64,000 nucleotides of DNA, from contig NZ_LN831776.1 in the NCBI RefSeq assembly GCF_000981585.1, positions 3,579,187 through 3,643,186 of the forward strand. Direction: 5' to 3'. The position numbers and the translations under genes are program-made. Source of the stretch: Paenibacillus riograndensis SBR5 (GTDB taxonomy: Bacteria > Bacillota > Bacilli > Paenibacillales > Paenibacillaceae). The stretch's first letter is position 1. Each line of letters opens with the position of its first letter. Below the pieces are notes generated by a model. That model was not told where the DNA came from. It searched no databases and worked only from the letters and a program-made list of their open reading frames with translations. Positions 27,367 through 35,606 of the stretch are shown piece after piece.

Positions 27367-27879
27367 ATGGACCATACAGCATCCTTTCAAGAGATCCAAA
27401 CCGCGATGAAGCAAGCCAAAAAACGTCGGATGTACGAACGATACCAGACCCTGTATTTGTATCTACAAGGAACAGAAATTGAGGAAATTGCCCATACCAT
27501 CGATCGAAGTGCAAAAACCGTAAAAGGTTACATTGGGGCGTATGAAACCGGAGGGCTTTCAGGCCTTCAAATGAATCATTCTCCAGGAGCGCCTGTTCGA
27601 TTAACCAAAGAACAACAAGAAAAGCTGAAACAGACCATTGTGGGTTCGGTTCCGCATGATGTTGGCTTTACGGCGCGGCACAACTGGACACTGGAGATCA
27701 TTGCAGCCTTGATCAAACGGGAATTTGGAGTCACGTATTCGCTTCGGGGTATCTCCAAAATGATGCAGCGACAGGGGCTAAGCTACACCAAGCCAACGTA
27801 TACCTTGGCCGCAGCGGACGAAGAAAAACAAAGATTTTTTACAGAAACCACGTTTCCCAACTTAAAAAAAGATATATGA
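27367..27879 (+). CDS. IS630 transposase, N-terminal frame (orfA)
   Basis: A 170-residue product with helix-turn-helix domains that bind the IS ends: IEEIAHTIDRSAKTVKGYIG (about 40-60) and a winged second HTH with ALIKREFGVTYSLRGISKMM (about 118-137). It ends in an A-rich stretch, TTAAAAAAAG, and overlaps orfB by four bases. A -1 shift at the A run would fuse the two frames (through KKRYMKDEIHH) into one full-length transposase. Confidence 0.88.
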   Translation: MDHTASFQEIQTAMKQAKKRRMYERYQTLYLYLQGTEIEEIAHTIDRSAKTVKGYIGAYETGGLSGLQMNHSPGAPVRLTKEQQEKLKQTIVGSVPHDVGFTARHNWTLEIIAALIKREFGVTYSLRGISKMMQRQGLSYTKPTYTLAAADEEKQRFFTETTFPNLKKDI

Positions 27880-28406
27880 AGGACGAAATTCACCATTTGC
27901 TATTCGAAGATGAATCCATGATTCGAGATTATCAAGCCATTCAGAAAACGTGGTTTCTCCGCGGTAAGCAACGGATCATTCCAACCACAGGTAAACATCG
28001 CGGCGTCAAACTGCTGGCAACCGTTGATTATGGAACAGGCAAAATCGTATGGCAGGAAGATGAACAGTATACCGCAGAAACCTTTTTGAGTTTTTTGAAA
28101 AAAGTCATCGATGAATACCCAACAGGTAAAATCGTGATGGTCTTGGACAATGCGCGAATCCACCATGCGGAGCTACTAACCCCGTTCCTGACGGAGATGA
28201 AAGAACGACTTGAGCTGGTGTTCCTACCTCCCTATAGCCCTCAATTCAATGCAGTCGAAGGCTTGTGGAAATGGCTTAAATCGGACGTGATTAACAACGT
28301 CTTCTACCACACGGTCACTGAAATTCGAACCAACGTACAGCAATTCATGGAGGAGATTATGAAAGTGCCTTTGACCATCATCGACCGACTCTGTGTCAGG
28401 TTCTAG
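27876..28406 (+). CDS. IS630 transposase, catalytic frame (orfB, DDE domain)
   Basis: A 176-residue DDE domain with all three acidic residues in place: FEDESMIRDY (first D), VLDNARIHHA (second D) and YSPQFNAVEGLWKWLK (E). It is read either from its own ATG or by -1 frameshifting from orfA, which is more usual for this layout. Catalytic motifs intact, so the element may still be mobile. Confidence 0.88.
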   Translation: MKDEIHHLLFEDESMIRDYQAIQKTWFLRGKQRIIPTTGKHRGVKLLATVDYGTGKIVWQEDEQYTAETFLSFLKKVIDEYPTGKIVMVLDNARIHHAELLTPFLTEMKERLELVFLPPYSPQFNAVEGLWKWLKSDVINNVFYHTVTEIRTNVQQFMEEIMKVPLTIIDRLCVRF

Positions 28407-28436
28407 TCAGTCGTTTCTTTAGTTCAAACTATATAG

Positions 28437-28779
28437 CCAAACAAATTCTAAAAGAATCAGATCATTTTTATTAACCTATACAGGGCTGTTGGTGCAGATG
28501 AGTTCTATCAAATAATGGAAAGTGGTTCATTTAAGGTGAGTCCTATGGGGTTTGATGGGAAGCAGTTTGGATTAAACTTTGATGATACACTTAAATTTCC
28601 TGAAAAATACAAAGACATTGCAGCAATAGTAGAAGTTAAAGTTTCAAAGACAGAACTTGATAGAATTGCTGATTACACACGTCGACCCTTTTATTTTTAA
28701 GAATGAGACACTTACAATTCATCTTGAACATTTAGAGGACTTCAATAAAATTATACAGGCAATTAATCACAAATACTGA
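28437..28779 (+). pseudogene. Frameshifted ADP-ribosyltransferase-like RHS toxin domain
   Basis: Past the IS the former tip continues in three frames: KQILKESDHFY, then from 28473 NLYRAVGADEFYQIMESGSF to 28698, then in another frame DPFIFKNETLTIHLEHLEDF to the stop at 28779. The LYRAV...E...G.F....GKQF...F..A..F arrangement recalls the ART-like toxin tips of polymorphic toxins; the fold call is an inference. At least two frameshifts plus the IS make it inactive. Confidence 0.6.
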
Positions 28780-28794
28780 TTTTAGGAGAATAAT

Positions 28795-29115
28795 ATGCTT
28801 AAACTAAATGCAAATGTGACTTTTAGTTCGGATAATCTTTCTCACACACAACCTGAGTACCAAAAATATTCTTAGACCGGGAATTAACTTTGGAAACAAC
28901 TTATTATTTTCGGGGACGATTATTTCAAGTGCTGACGTAGAAGAATTAGTAAGAGGTACTCAATATTCGATATCGCTTGAACTTCCAACAGTCGATGAAG
29001 ACTCGTTTGAGTACATCAGAGACCTCGTTAAAGTTGGTGGTAATATCACTCTTCAGCTCGCTTCAAAAATATTAGGACAGGGAATCATTGAAGACTACAC
29101 CTTTGAAAACGAGTA
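28795..29115 (+). pseudogene. Frameshifted immunity gene, EF-Tu-domain-like
   Basis: AGGAG precedes an ATG 16 bases after the toxin remnant stop. The first 26 codons end at a TAG; the following frame (from about 28850) continues as RPGINFGNNLLFSGTIISSA to VGGNITLQLASKILGQGIIE and stops at 29113. The pattern of a barrel ending in I-x-G-x-G-I/V resembles EF-Tu domain-2-like proteins often paired with toxins. Position directly behind the toxin remnant supports immunity; one frameshift has inactivated it. Confidence 0.6.
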
Positions 29116-29190
29116 AAGAGAGTGACCACATGCGAGTGTAACTGGTTATGCCTCGTCAAGTAGACAGTAAGATAAGAGCAAAATTATTCG

Positions 29191-29373
29191 GTGGTTGCTC
29201 AACCGGAGAGCCAAGTTTATTCTGGATACGTTCTTTGTTGTAATAGGATATATTTAGCAATTATGGACGCTCCCCACCAAGTGCTTTATACAGGAAGCCA
29301 AATTGAAATATATGAGAGTAAATTGGTGGCTAGAGGGAGAGTCATTCAAAAACCGCCCATACTCAGATCATAG
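29191..29373 (+). pseudogene. C-terminal fragment of another EF-Tu-like immunity protein
   Basis: The stretch encoding LYTGSQIEIYESKLVARGRV is shaped like the last strands of an EF-Tu-like barrel (compare the gene just upstream). The preceding codons are not convincing protein and there is no ribosome site, so only a tail survives. A fragment of the cassette terminator (ACCACATGCGAG near 29122) lies before it. The bases 29374-29528 hold nothing recognisable. Confidence 0.4.
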
Positions 29374-29528
29374 CTGTTTGGAAACGCCGATTCTATCAGC
29401 TACCGTTTTGTACTCATGTGAAACGTGTCAACTATAAGTTATAATTCTATCATTTCATCACTGCCATAATCAGTAAACAAAAGCCAAATTTAACAAATAA
29501 CAGTATGTGGGGATTTTTACTACAGACT

Positions 29529-29643
29529 ATCACAATAATCCTTTATCTTGAGCGCTTGGCCTCTGGGCCGGGTGGACTCGGGATAGAGGATTTTTTGTGT
29601 TCAAAAAATAAACGAATTTGATAATTATCTAATTATATATAGA
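29529..29643. repeat. Right direct repeat flanking the RHS island (contains a terminator hairpin)
   Basis: Second copy of the repeat at 16114-16230. Here ATCCTTTATCTTGAG pairs over 15 positions with CTCGGGATAGAGGAT (with G-T pairs), again followed by T residues. It lies 67 bases before the exporter gene at 29711, where GC content returns to the chromosomal level. Confidence 0.85.
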
Positions 29644-29710
29644 CATAATAATAAAAAGTCTATATATTAATAAACGTAGTGATAATTTGTTTACTTTTGG
29701 AGGGATTGAA

Positions 29711-30922
29711 GTGTTTAGGAACAAGTATGTGCGGACGGTTGTGATGTCCAGGGTTTTGCTGCAGCTGGGAGTGTGGGTGCGCAACTTTGCCATTCTGCTG
29801 TATGTAACGGAAATCACAAATAACGACCCTTTTTATGTGTCGCTGATCTCGGTCGTAGAATTTGCGCCAATTTTTTTGTTTGCCATTGTAGGGGGAACCT
29901 TTGCTGACCGCTGGCGTCCGAAAAAAACGATGATTTGGAGTGATGCGCTCTCAGCGTTATCTGTATTGGTTGTGCTGCTGGTCGTTATGGGCGGCTCATG
30001 GAAAGCGCTGCTGCTGGCAACCTTTGTCTCTGCCGTGCTGTCGCAGTTTTCCCAGCCTTCGGCCATGAAGCTGTTCAAGCAGCATGTGCCGGAATCACAG
30101 CTGCAAGGTGTGATGGCGATGTTCCAGTCGCTTACTGCGTTCTTTATGGTTATTGGACCTGTGCTGGGTGCGTTCATCTATCAGCATTACGGGATTGAGG
30201 TTTCGCTGATCATCATGGCTGGAATGTTTGCCGGCTCGGCGCTTATTCTCAGCCTGCTGCCTAAGGACAATGCAGAGACAGCCGGACATAAGCAGACGGG
30301 TATCTATGCAGAAGTAAAAGCCGGTTTGAGTTATGTGCGCACAAGCAAAGTTTTGAAGAATCTGGGTGCAGCCTTTGCATTCGCGGGCCTGGCGGCCGGA
30401 TTGGTTCAGCCGCTTGGAATTTTCGTGATTATTGAGAATCTGGGGAAGGACAAAAGTTTTCTGCAGTGGGTCATGATGGCGAACGGAGCAGCGATGCTGC
30501 TTGGCGGTGCTTTGATCATGGGGATTGGCCGGAAGGTGAAGCCGCAAATGCTGCTGGCCGCAGGCCTGCTCGCCAGTGCAGCCGGGACCATCGGGGTGGG
30601 CTGGTCGCATGATACGGCGCTGACGATCACGCTTCAGACGCTGGCGGGCTTTTTTTACCCATGCATACACATTGGCATCAATACCCTGATCCTGCAAAAT
30701 ACCGAGACAGCCTATATGGGCCGGGTAGGCGGCATTATGGGGCCGATGTTTATGGGGTTCATGGTCATTGGCATGACCTTTGCCGGGTATCTGAAAGAAG
30801 CCTTTTCGCTGTTCGGCGTATTTGCCGGAAGCGGTGTGCTGTTTCTGATCGCCATGCTGGTTCTGCTGCCGCTTCTCAGAAACAGGAACAAGCAGACCCC
30901 TCAGCCCTCATCCCTGGCGTAA
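29711..30922 (+). CDS. MFS transporter, drug-exporter type
   Basis: A 403-residue protein with 12 predicted transmembrane helices. The loop after helix 2 has GGTFADRWRPKKTM, the charged motif A of the major facilitator superfamily. The closest look-alikes are MdtG/YfiS-type exporters; the substrate is unknown. The GTG start at 29711 has TTGGAGGG about 6 bases before it; an upstream in-frame TTG at 29687 lacks a ribosome site. It sits just outside the RHS island, downstream of the right repeat. Confidence 0.87.
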   Translation: MFRNKYVRTVVMSRVLLQLGVWVRNFAILLYVTEITNNDPFYVSLISVVEFAPIFLFAIVGGTFADRWRPKKTMIWSDALSALSVLVVLLVVMGGSWKALLLATFVSAVLSQFSQPSAMKLFKQHVPESQLQGVMAMFQSLTAFFMVIGPVLGAFIYQHYGIEVSLIIMAGMFAGSALILSLLPKDNAETAGHKQTGIYAEVKAGLSYVRTSKVLKNLGAAFAFAGLAAGLVQPLGIFVIIENLGKDKSFLQWVMMANGAAMLLGGALIMGIGRKVKPQMLLAAGLLASAAGTIGVGWSHDTALTITLQTLAGFFYPCIHIGINTLILQNTETAYMGRVGGIMGPMFMGFMVIGMTFAGYLKEAFSLFGVFAGSGVLFLIAMLVLLPLLRNRNKQTPQPSSLA

Positions 30923-30991
30923 GTATGATATATGTCATACTGCATCGTTGATGTTTATGCCTTACTGGGATGACATTTCCTTCTCTATACT
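30922..30991 (+). promoter_or_regulatory. Putative DesR-controlled promoter of des
   Basis: A near-perfect 20-base palindrome, AGTATGATATATGTCATACT (30922-30941), is followed 30 bases on by a half-site-like ATGACATTTC (30970-30979). A -10 TATACT lies at 30986-30991, with no usable -35 at 17 bases. Two upstream sites and a poor -35 are the known layout of the cold-inducible Bacillus des promoter, which DesR activates. Confidence 0.6.
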
Positions 30992-31045
30992 AAAGACAGA
31001 TGAATGTATCCGTTACGGGACACATCCGAGGAGGAAATGAAGAAG

Positions 31046-32110
31046 ATGACTACCCGCCAGACATCCCAGCTCTCCAGCCTGAAAAAAAGCATGGCACCCT
31101 TTGAAAAAACAAACCAGCGTGCAAGCATCAGACAATTAATCAATACACTTGTTCCGCTTGTACTTCTATGGATGGCTGCTTATTTCAGCCTGCAGGTATC
31201 CTACGGGCTTACGCTTCTGTTCGCGGTCCCCGCTGCGGGGTTTGTGATCCGCACCTTTATAATTTTCCATGACTGCTGCCATGGCTCGTTCTTCAACAAC
31301 CGCAAAGCCAATGATATCATCGGCACCATCACGGGTGTCTTGACGCTTGTCCCATACCGCCAGTGGAAGCACAGCCATTCCATCCATCATGCCGGGAGCA
31401 GCAACCTCGACAAGCGGGGGATCGGCGATATCTGGATTATGACTGTAGAGGAATATTTAGCTGCCAAGCCATTGAAACGGCTGTACTACCGCATCTACCG
31501 CAACCCGCTGATTATGTTCGGAGTCGGCCCGATCGCCGTCTTCCTGATTCAATACCGCTTTAATGCCAGAGGCGCAAGACGCAAGGAACGGATGAATACG
31601 TACTTGACGAATGTGTCCATTGCGTTACTCTACAGTACGCTGATCTGGGCGATGGGCTGGCAGGCTTTTCTGCTGGTGCAGCTGCCGGTCGTATTTGTAT
31701 CAGGCTGCCTCGGCATCTGGCTGTTCTATGTGCAGCATCAGTTCGAGGATTCCTATTTCGAGCATGAAGAGGAATGGAGTTATGTTTCTGCGGCAGTAGA
31801 AGGAAGCTCGTATTACAAGCTGCCCAAGCTGCTGCAATGGATTACGGGCAATATCGGCTTTCACCATGTCCATCATTTGAGCCCGAAGGTGCCGAACTAT
31901 AATCTGGAGCTGGCACATAATGCCTCTGAACCGCTGCAGCATGCCACGACCATTACCATCGGAACCAGTCTGAAGGCGCTGCATTTCCGCTTATGGGATG
32001 AAGAGAACAAGGGATTCGTCGGCTTCAAGGAAATCAAGGCCAGAATGAAGCAGACGAAGCCGGCAGCGGAGGGTCTGAAGGTGATCAAACCCGGGTTCCA
32101 GAGCGAGTAA
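31046..32110 (+). CDS. des: Membrane fatty-acid desaturase
   Basis: A 354-residue acyl-lipid desaturase. It has the three di-iron histidine boxes: HDCCH (about residue 75), HSIHH (about 111) and HHVHH (about 272), set among four transmembrane helices. It introduces a double bond into membrane phospholipid acyl chains, restoring fluidity in the cold. ATG 31046 is preferred since AGGAGG ends 11 bases before it, whereas the in-frame ATG at 31037 is only 2 bases away. DesK and DesR homologues follow directly. A hairpin terminator separates the gene from desK. Confidence 0.9.
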   Translation: MTTRQTSQLSSLKKSMAPFEKTNQRASIRQLINTLVPLVLLWMAAYFSLQVSYGLTLLFAVPAAGFVIRTFIIFHDCCHGSFFNNRKANDIIGTITGVLTLVPYRQWKHSHSIHHAGSSNLDKRGIGDIWIMTVEEYLAAKPLKRLYYRIYRNPLIMFGVGPIAVFLIQYRFNARGARRKERMNTYLTNVSIALLYSTLIWAMGWQAFLLVQLPVVFVSGCLGIWLFYVQHQFEDSYFEHEEEWSYVSAAVEGSSYYKLPKLLQWITGNIGFHHVHHLSPKVPNYNLELAHNASEPLQHATTITIGTSLKALHFRLWDEENKGFVGFKEIKARMKQTKPAAEGLKVIKPGFQSE

Positions 32111-32126
32111 TATAGGGTTGGAGAAA

Positions 32127-32172
32127 GAAGCAGCCGGAGAACGCCAATGCCGATGCTGCTCTTTTTCTTTTT
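32127..32172 (+). terminator. Terminator after des
   Basis: AGCAGC and GCTGCT arms, extended by A-rich and T-rich flanks, are followed by a long T tract. It lets des be induced independently of desK-desR. Confidence 0.65.
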
Positions 32173-32259
32173 TTGCGGGATATTGCGGGAATCTGAAGGG
32201 ATTATGTTAAAATGAGGGTACAATGCGGGTACAATCTTGCTGGCAAAAGGATGGCTGAC

Positions 32260-33408
32260 ATGCAAAAGTGGCATCATATTTTTCACAAAAGTACGGGTCT
32301 CAGCCCTTATGTATGGGTTGTTTTTTACATTTTGCCGTTTTATTTCATCTTCCGTTCCGCCTCAGTGAACCAAAACCAGTGGGTATATGGAATCGTTATG
32401 GTTGCTGTGTTTTTTGCCTGTTACGTCCTCTCGTTCAAATCCAAAGGCTGGGTGGTTTATTTCTGGACCACTGTACAGATCCTTGTCTCGATCACAATGA
32501 CGCTGTTGTTCGGGTATATGTATTTTGCGTTATTTATTGCTTTTTTTATCGGGAATATTCAGAAAAGAGCCGGTTTTTTCACGCTGTATTCGATTCATCT
32601 GCTGACGACCATTGCTGCGATCAATTATGAGATGATTACAGGTAACCGGGTTTTCATTTCGCAGCTTCCGTTCGTGCTGGTGAGCATGATCGCTGTAGTG
32701 CTGCTGCCCGCGACCACCTATAACCGCAATAACCAGGATAAGCTGCAAGGACAGCTGGAGGATGCCAACAAACGGATCTCCGAGCTGGTTATTATGGAGG
32801 AACGGCAGCGGATTGCCCGGGATCTGCATGATACGCTGGGACAGAAGCTGTCGCTCATCGGCCTCAAAAGCGATCTGGCCGGCAAATTGATCCACAAAAA
32901 TCCGGCACAGGCTGCGGTTGAAATTAACGATGTCCGGCAGACCGCGAGAAGTGCGCTCAAGGAAGTCAGGGAGATGGTTACGCAAATGCGCGGAATCCGC
33001 CTGGAGGATGAGCTGATCCGGATCCGGCAATTGCTGGAGGCGGCAGAGATTGAGTTCCAGCTGGAGGGCAGCCCGAAGCTTGTCAATACCTCGTTAATGA
33101 CAGAGAACGTGCTGAGCATGTGCCTGAAGGAGGCCGTTACCAATGTAGTGAAGCACAGCGGTGCGACACTCTGCCAGGTGCAGATTGAACCCTCGCGGAC
33201 GGACCTGCTGATCAAAGTCAAAGATAATGGTACCGGGATTGAGGGAAGCAATCTGTATGACAAGGGGCATGGGCTGCAGGGAATGCGGGAACGGCTTGAA
33301 TTTGTGAACGGCAGTATGGATGTGCTGCAGGATAAAGGTACAACGCTCATCATTAGGGTGCCAAATGTTTTTAAGCAGCCGGAACTGAAGGAGGTAAAAG
33401 GGCTATGA
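32260..33408 (+). CDS. desK: Membrane-fluidity sensor histidine kinase DesK
   Basis: The protein has 382 residues. Four to five transmembrane helices occupy residues 15-150, a coiled coil follows, and then the HisKA_3 domain with phospho-acceptor His190 in RDLHDTLGQK. The C-terminal ATPase domain has KEAVTNVVKHSG and KDNGTGI. Topology and context match DesK, which senses bilayer thickness and order. ATG 32260 has AAAAGG about 9 bases before it; upstream in-frame ATGs at 32212 and 32251 are less well placed. Its stop overlaps the desR start (ATGA). Confidence 0.9.
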   Translation: MQKWHHIFHKSTGLSPYVWVVFYILPFYFIFRSASVNQNQWVYGIVMVAVFFACYVLSFKSKGWVVYFWTTVQILVSITMTLLFGYMYFALFIAFFIGNIQKRAGFFTLYSIHLLTTIAAINYEMITGNRVFISQLPFVLVSMIAVVLLPATTYNRNNQDKLQGQLEDANKRISELVIMEERQRIARDLHDTLGQKLSLIGLKSDLAGKLIHKNPAQAAVEINDVRQTARSALKEVREMVTQMRGIRLEDELIRIRQLLEAAEIEFQLEGSPKLVNTSLMTENVLSMCLKEAVTNVVKHSGATLCQVQIEPSRTDLLIKVKDNGTGIEGSNLYDKGHGLQGMRERLEFVNGSMDVLQDKGTTLIIRVPNVFKQPELKEVKGL

Positions 33409-34007
33409 TCAAAATTGTAATCGCTGAGGATCAGCGCATGCTGCTGGGGGCTCTCGCCTCCCTGCTCGACCTGGAGGATGATATGAAGGTTGTAGGGCGG
33501 GCGGCGAACGGGGAGGAAGCCGTCAAGCTGGTGCAGCAGCATCAGCCGGATATTTGCATCATGGATATTGAAATGCCGGCCATGAGCGGCCTCGAAGCCG
33601 CTGAAGCCCTGAAGGATTCAGGCTGTAAAATCATGATTCTGACCACCTTTGCCCGTGCGGGGTATTTTGAACGCGCCGTTAAGGCCGGAGTGGATGCCTA
33701 TCTCCTGAAAGACAGTCCGAGCGAGGAGCTTGCCCTCTCGATCCGCAGCGTGATGTCCGGCAAACGGCTTTATGCTCCCGAGCTGATGGATGAGGCTTAC
33801 AGCGGTGAAGCCAATCCTTTGACCCAGCGGGAGAAGGAAGTGCTGGGCCTGATCGCCGACGGCAAAAATACGAAGGAGATCGCCAGCCAGCTGTATATTA
33901 CAACCGGAACCGTGCGCAACTATATTTCGGTCATTCTTGACAAGCTGGATGTCGGCAACCGGATAGAGGCCATTACCCGCTTTAAGGAGAAGGGCTGGTT
34001 TAAGTGA
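33405..34007 (+). CDS. desR: Response regulator DesR
   Basis: The protein has 200 residues. The receiver domain (1-120) carries phospho-acceptor Asp54 in CIMDIEMPAM, the same number as in Bacillus DesR. A LuxR/GerE helix-turn-helix (about 135-198) has LTQREKEVLGLIADGKNTKE. Once phosphorylated by DesK it would activate the des promoter at 30922-30991. Four-base overlap with desK. The convergent flippase gene begins its end 30 bases on; no clear terminator is seen between them. Confidence 0.92.
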   Translation: MIKIVIAEDQRMLLGALASLLDLEDDMKVVGRAANGEEAVKLVQQHQPDICIMDIEMPAMSGLEAAEALKDSGCKIMILTTFARAGYFERAVKAGVDAYLLKDSPSEELALSIRSVMSGKRLYAPELMDEAYSGEANPLTQREKEVLGLIADGKNTKEIASQLYITTGTVRNYISVILDKLDVGNRIEAITRFKEKGWFK

Positions 34008-34038
34008 CCAGCGATGATCAGCTCTTGTTCTTTTGAGA

Positions 34039-35526
34039 TTATTTTCTTTTTCGTATGCAGCGAAGATACATATATAGTCCCACCACAAGAAAATACAAGA
34101 GGGCTGCAAACAGGAATCTCCCAAAGCCCGATGGCGTTCCAGGAAAAGATTGCGATAACTGCCTGACCCCGAACAACGCGACAGATAGAACTATGAGATC
34201 AGATAGCAGGCCAAATAAGAGGGTGCTTAGCTGATCTATCTTGAAACGCAAAGCCTGCAAGTTCCATAATGAAGCTACTGCTTCCAGTAAAAGTATAGCA
34301 ATGGCGGCACCTTTATAGCCGAAGCCGGGAATTCCTACCAGAAAGTATTGGGCAGCTGTGGCGCAGATGATCCCTGTAAGGAGTCCATAAAATGGACTTT
34401 TCCTGATATCCTGCGACCATAAAATACTGGTGGAGATTTCACGGAAGCCTACCAACAGGGGGATGGCAGCTAAATATTTGATTGCGGGTCCGGCTGTTTC
34501 GGTATTGAAGATAAATAACGATAATTCCGGGGCATAACCCTTTAGAAATAACGCTGTTGCAATTCCCCATAACCAGCATACTTTGAAGGCTGTAGCAGAA
34601 AGTCTGTTAAATCTCTGCATATTTCCCTGCTGCCACTCCGCCGCAATTTGCACGGACAGGGTGTGGCACAAGGCTCCGGTCAGAAGGGTGGGAGCATAGG
34701 CCACGATGACGGCCATTCCGTAAATCACTCCATACATGGAGGTCGCTTCGGAAGTGCTGTAGCCCGCTGCAAGCAGCCGGTTGGGAATAAGCACAGCGTC
34801 TATAAATTCGGAGGCAGGAATAATCAGCCGTGTTGCAGAGATCATAAGTGATGATTGAATGAACCAAAAGATGGGAAGAGACTGGACTGTATAACTGGTG
34901 TTGTAAGGAAGGCTTGTTTTATTTACAGAGATATAGATAGTGAGCAAGGAAAAGGCGGATAATGCGCCTATAAAAGTGCCATAAAGCCCTGAACCTATAG
35001 CGCGGTTGATCCCAAGGGGCAGGACATGCCAGACGATCAGGAGCATGAAAAAAATTCTGGAAGCCTGCTCGATAATCTCAGACAGCGCGATAACCCCGAT
35101 TTGTTTGTGACCCTGCAAATATCCCCTTACCAATCCCAATAGCGGCACGGCAAACAGTGAAGGAGCGAGACCCCGGATTGAATATTCCAGGCCGGGATTG
35201 CCAAGAAACCTGGAGATAGCCGGAGAGTTCCAAAAAACCGCCATACTGACAATTCCTCCGAATAAAATAACACCAAGCGATATTATTTTTAGAAGACTCC
35301 AGCTTTGGGCAGGTTTCTTAGCGCTTGCCATAGCCAAGGTTGTCGGCAATCCCCCTGTGAACATAAGCACAAATCCGTAGAAGGAATAGGCGATTTGATA
35401 GAGGCCAATTCCTTCTGCACCTACAATTCTTGTCAAGATCACACGGCCGATCAGGCCGGTCAGCTTCACGATAAACAAAGCAAAAGCCCGGATTGCAGAT
35501 TGTCTTAACAGGCGGGAACCATTCAT
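34039..35526 (-). CDS. SpoVB-like oligosaccharide/lipid flippase (MOP superfamily)
   Basis: A 495-residue protein with about 14 predicted transmembrane helices. The N-terminal segment (RQSAIRAFALFIVKLTGLIG then LTRIVGAEGIGLYQIAYSFY) is typical of SpoVB/PST polysaccharide transporters. Such proteins flip lipid-linked precursors across the membrane, in SpoVB for spore cortex. GGAGGAC lies 5 bases before ATG on the minus strand. It stands behind the amidase-sortase operon but is separated by about 80 bases, so co-transcription is uncertain. Confidence 0.87.
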   Translation of the reverse strand: MNGSRLLRQSAIRAFALFIVKLTGLIGRVILTRIVGAEGIGLYQIAYSFYGFVLMFTGGLPTTLAMASAKKPAQSWSLLKIISLGVILFGGIVSMAVFWNSPAISRFLGNPGLEYSIRGLAPSLFAVPLLGLVRGYLQGHKQIGVIALSEIIEQASRIFFMLLIVWHVLPLGINRAIGSGLYGTFIGALSAFSLLTIYISVNKTSLPYNTSYTVQSLPIFWFIQSSLMISATRLIIPASEFIDAVLIPNRLLAAGYSTSEATSMYGVIYGMAVIVAYAPTLLTGALCHTLSVQIAAEWQQGNMQRFNRLSATAFKVCWLWGIATALFLKGYAPELSLFIFNTETAGPAIKYLAAIPLLVGFREISTSILWSQDIRKSPFYGLLTGIICATAAQYFLVGIPGFGYKGAAIAILLLEAVASLWNLQALRFKIDQLSTLLFGLLSDLIVLSVALFGVRQLSQSFPGTPSGFGRFLFAALLYFLVVGLYMYLRCIRKRK

Positions 35527-35606
35527 ATGTCCTCCAGCATAACACCAATGTCATTTGGTTTATTTTATGACAATGATTTTCGGTTATGCTGACAAGCCTG
35601 ATTTAT

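Larger units (their letters stand above)
27268..28436 (+). mobile_element. IS630-family insertion sequence
   Basis: Ends are inverted repeats: left TATAAGTTGAACTAAAGA (from about 27270), right the complement of TATAGTTTGAACTAAAGA (ending about 28433). Both are flanked by TA, the target duplicated by IS630/Tc1 elements; exact borders are ambiguous because the flanks read TATATA. The element is about 1.17 kb with two overlapping transposase frames. It has inserted into the orphan RHS tip and separated the pre-toxin part from the toxin domain. Confidence 0.88.
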
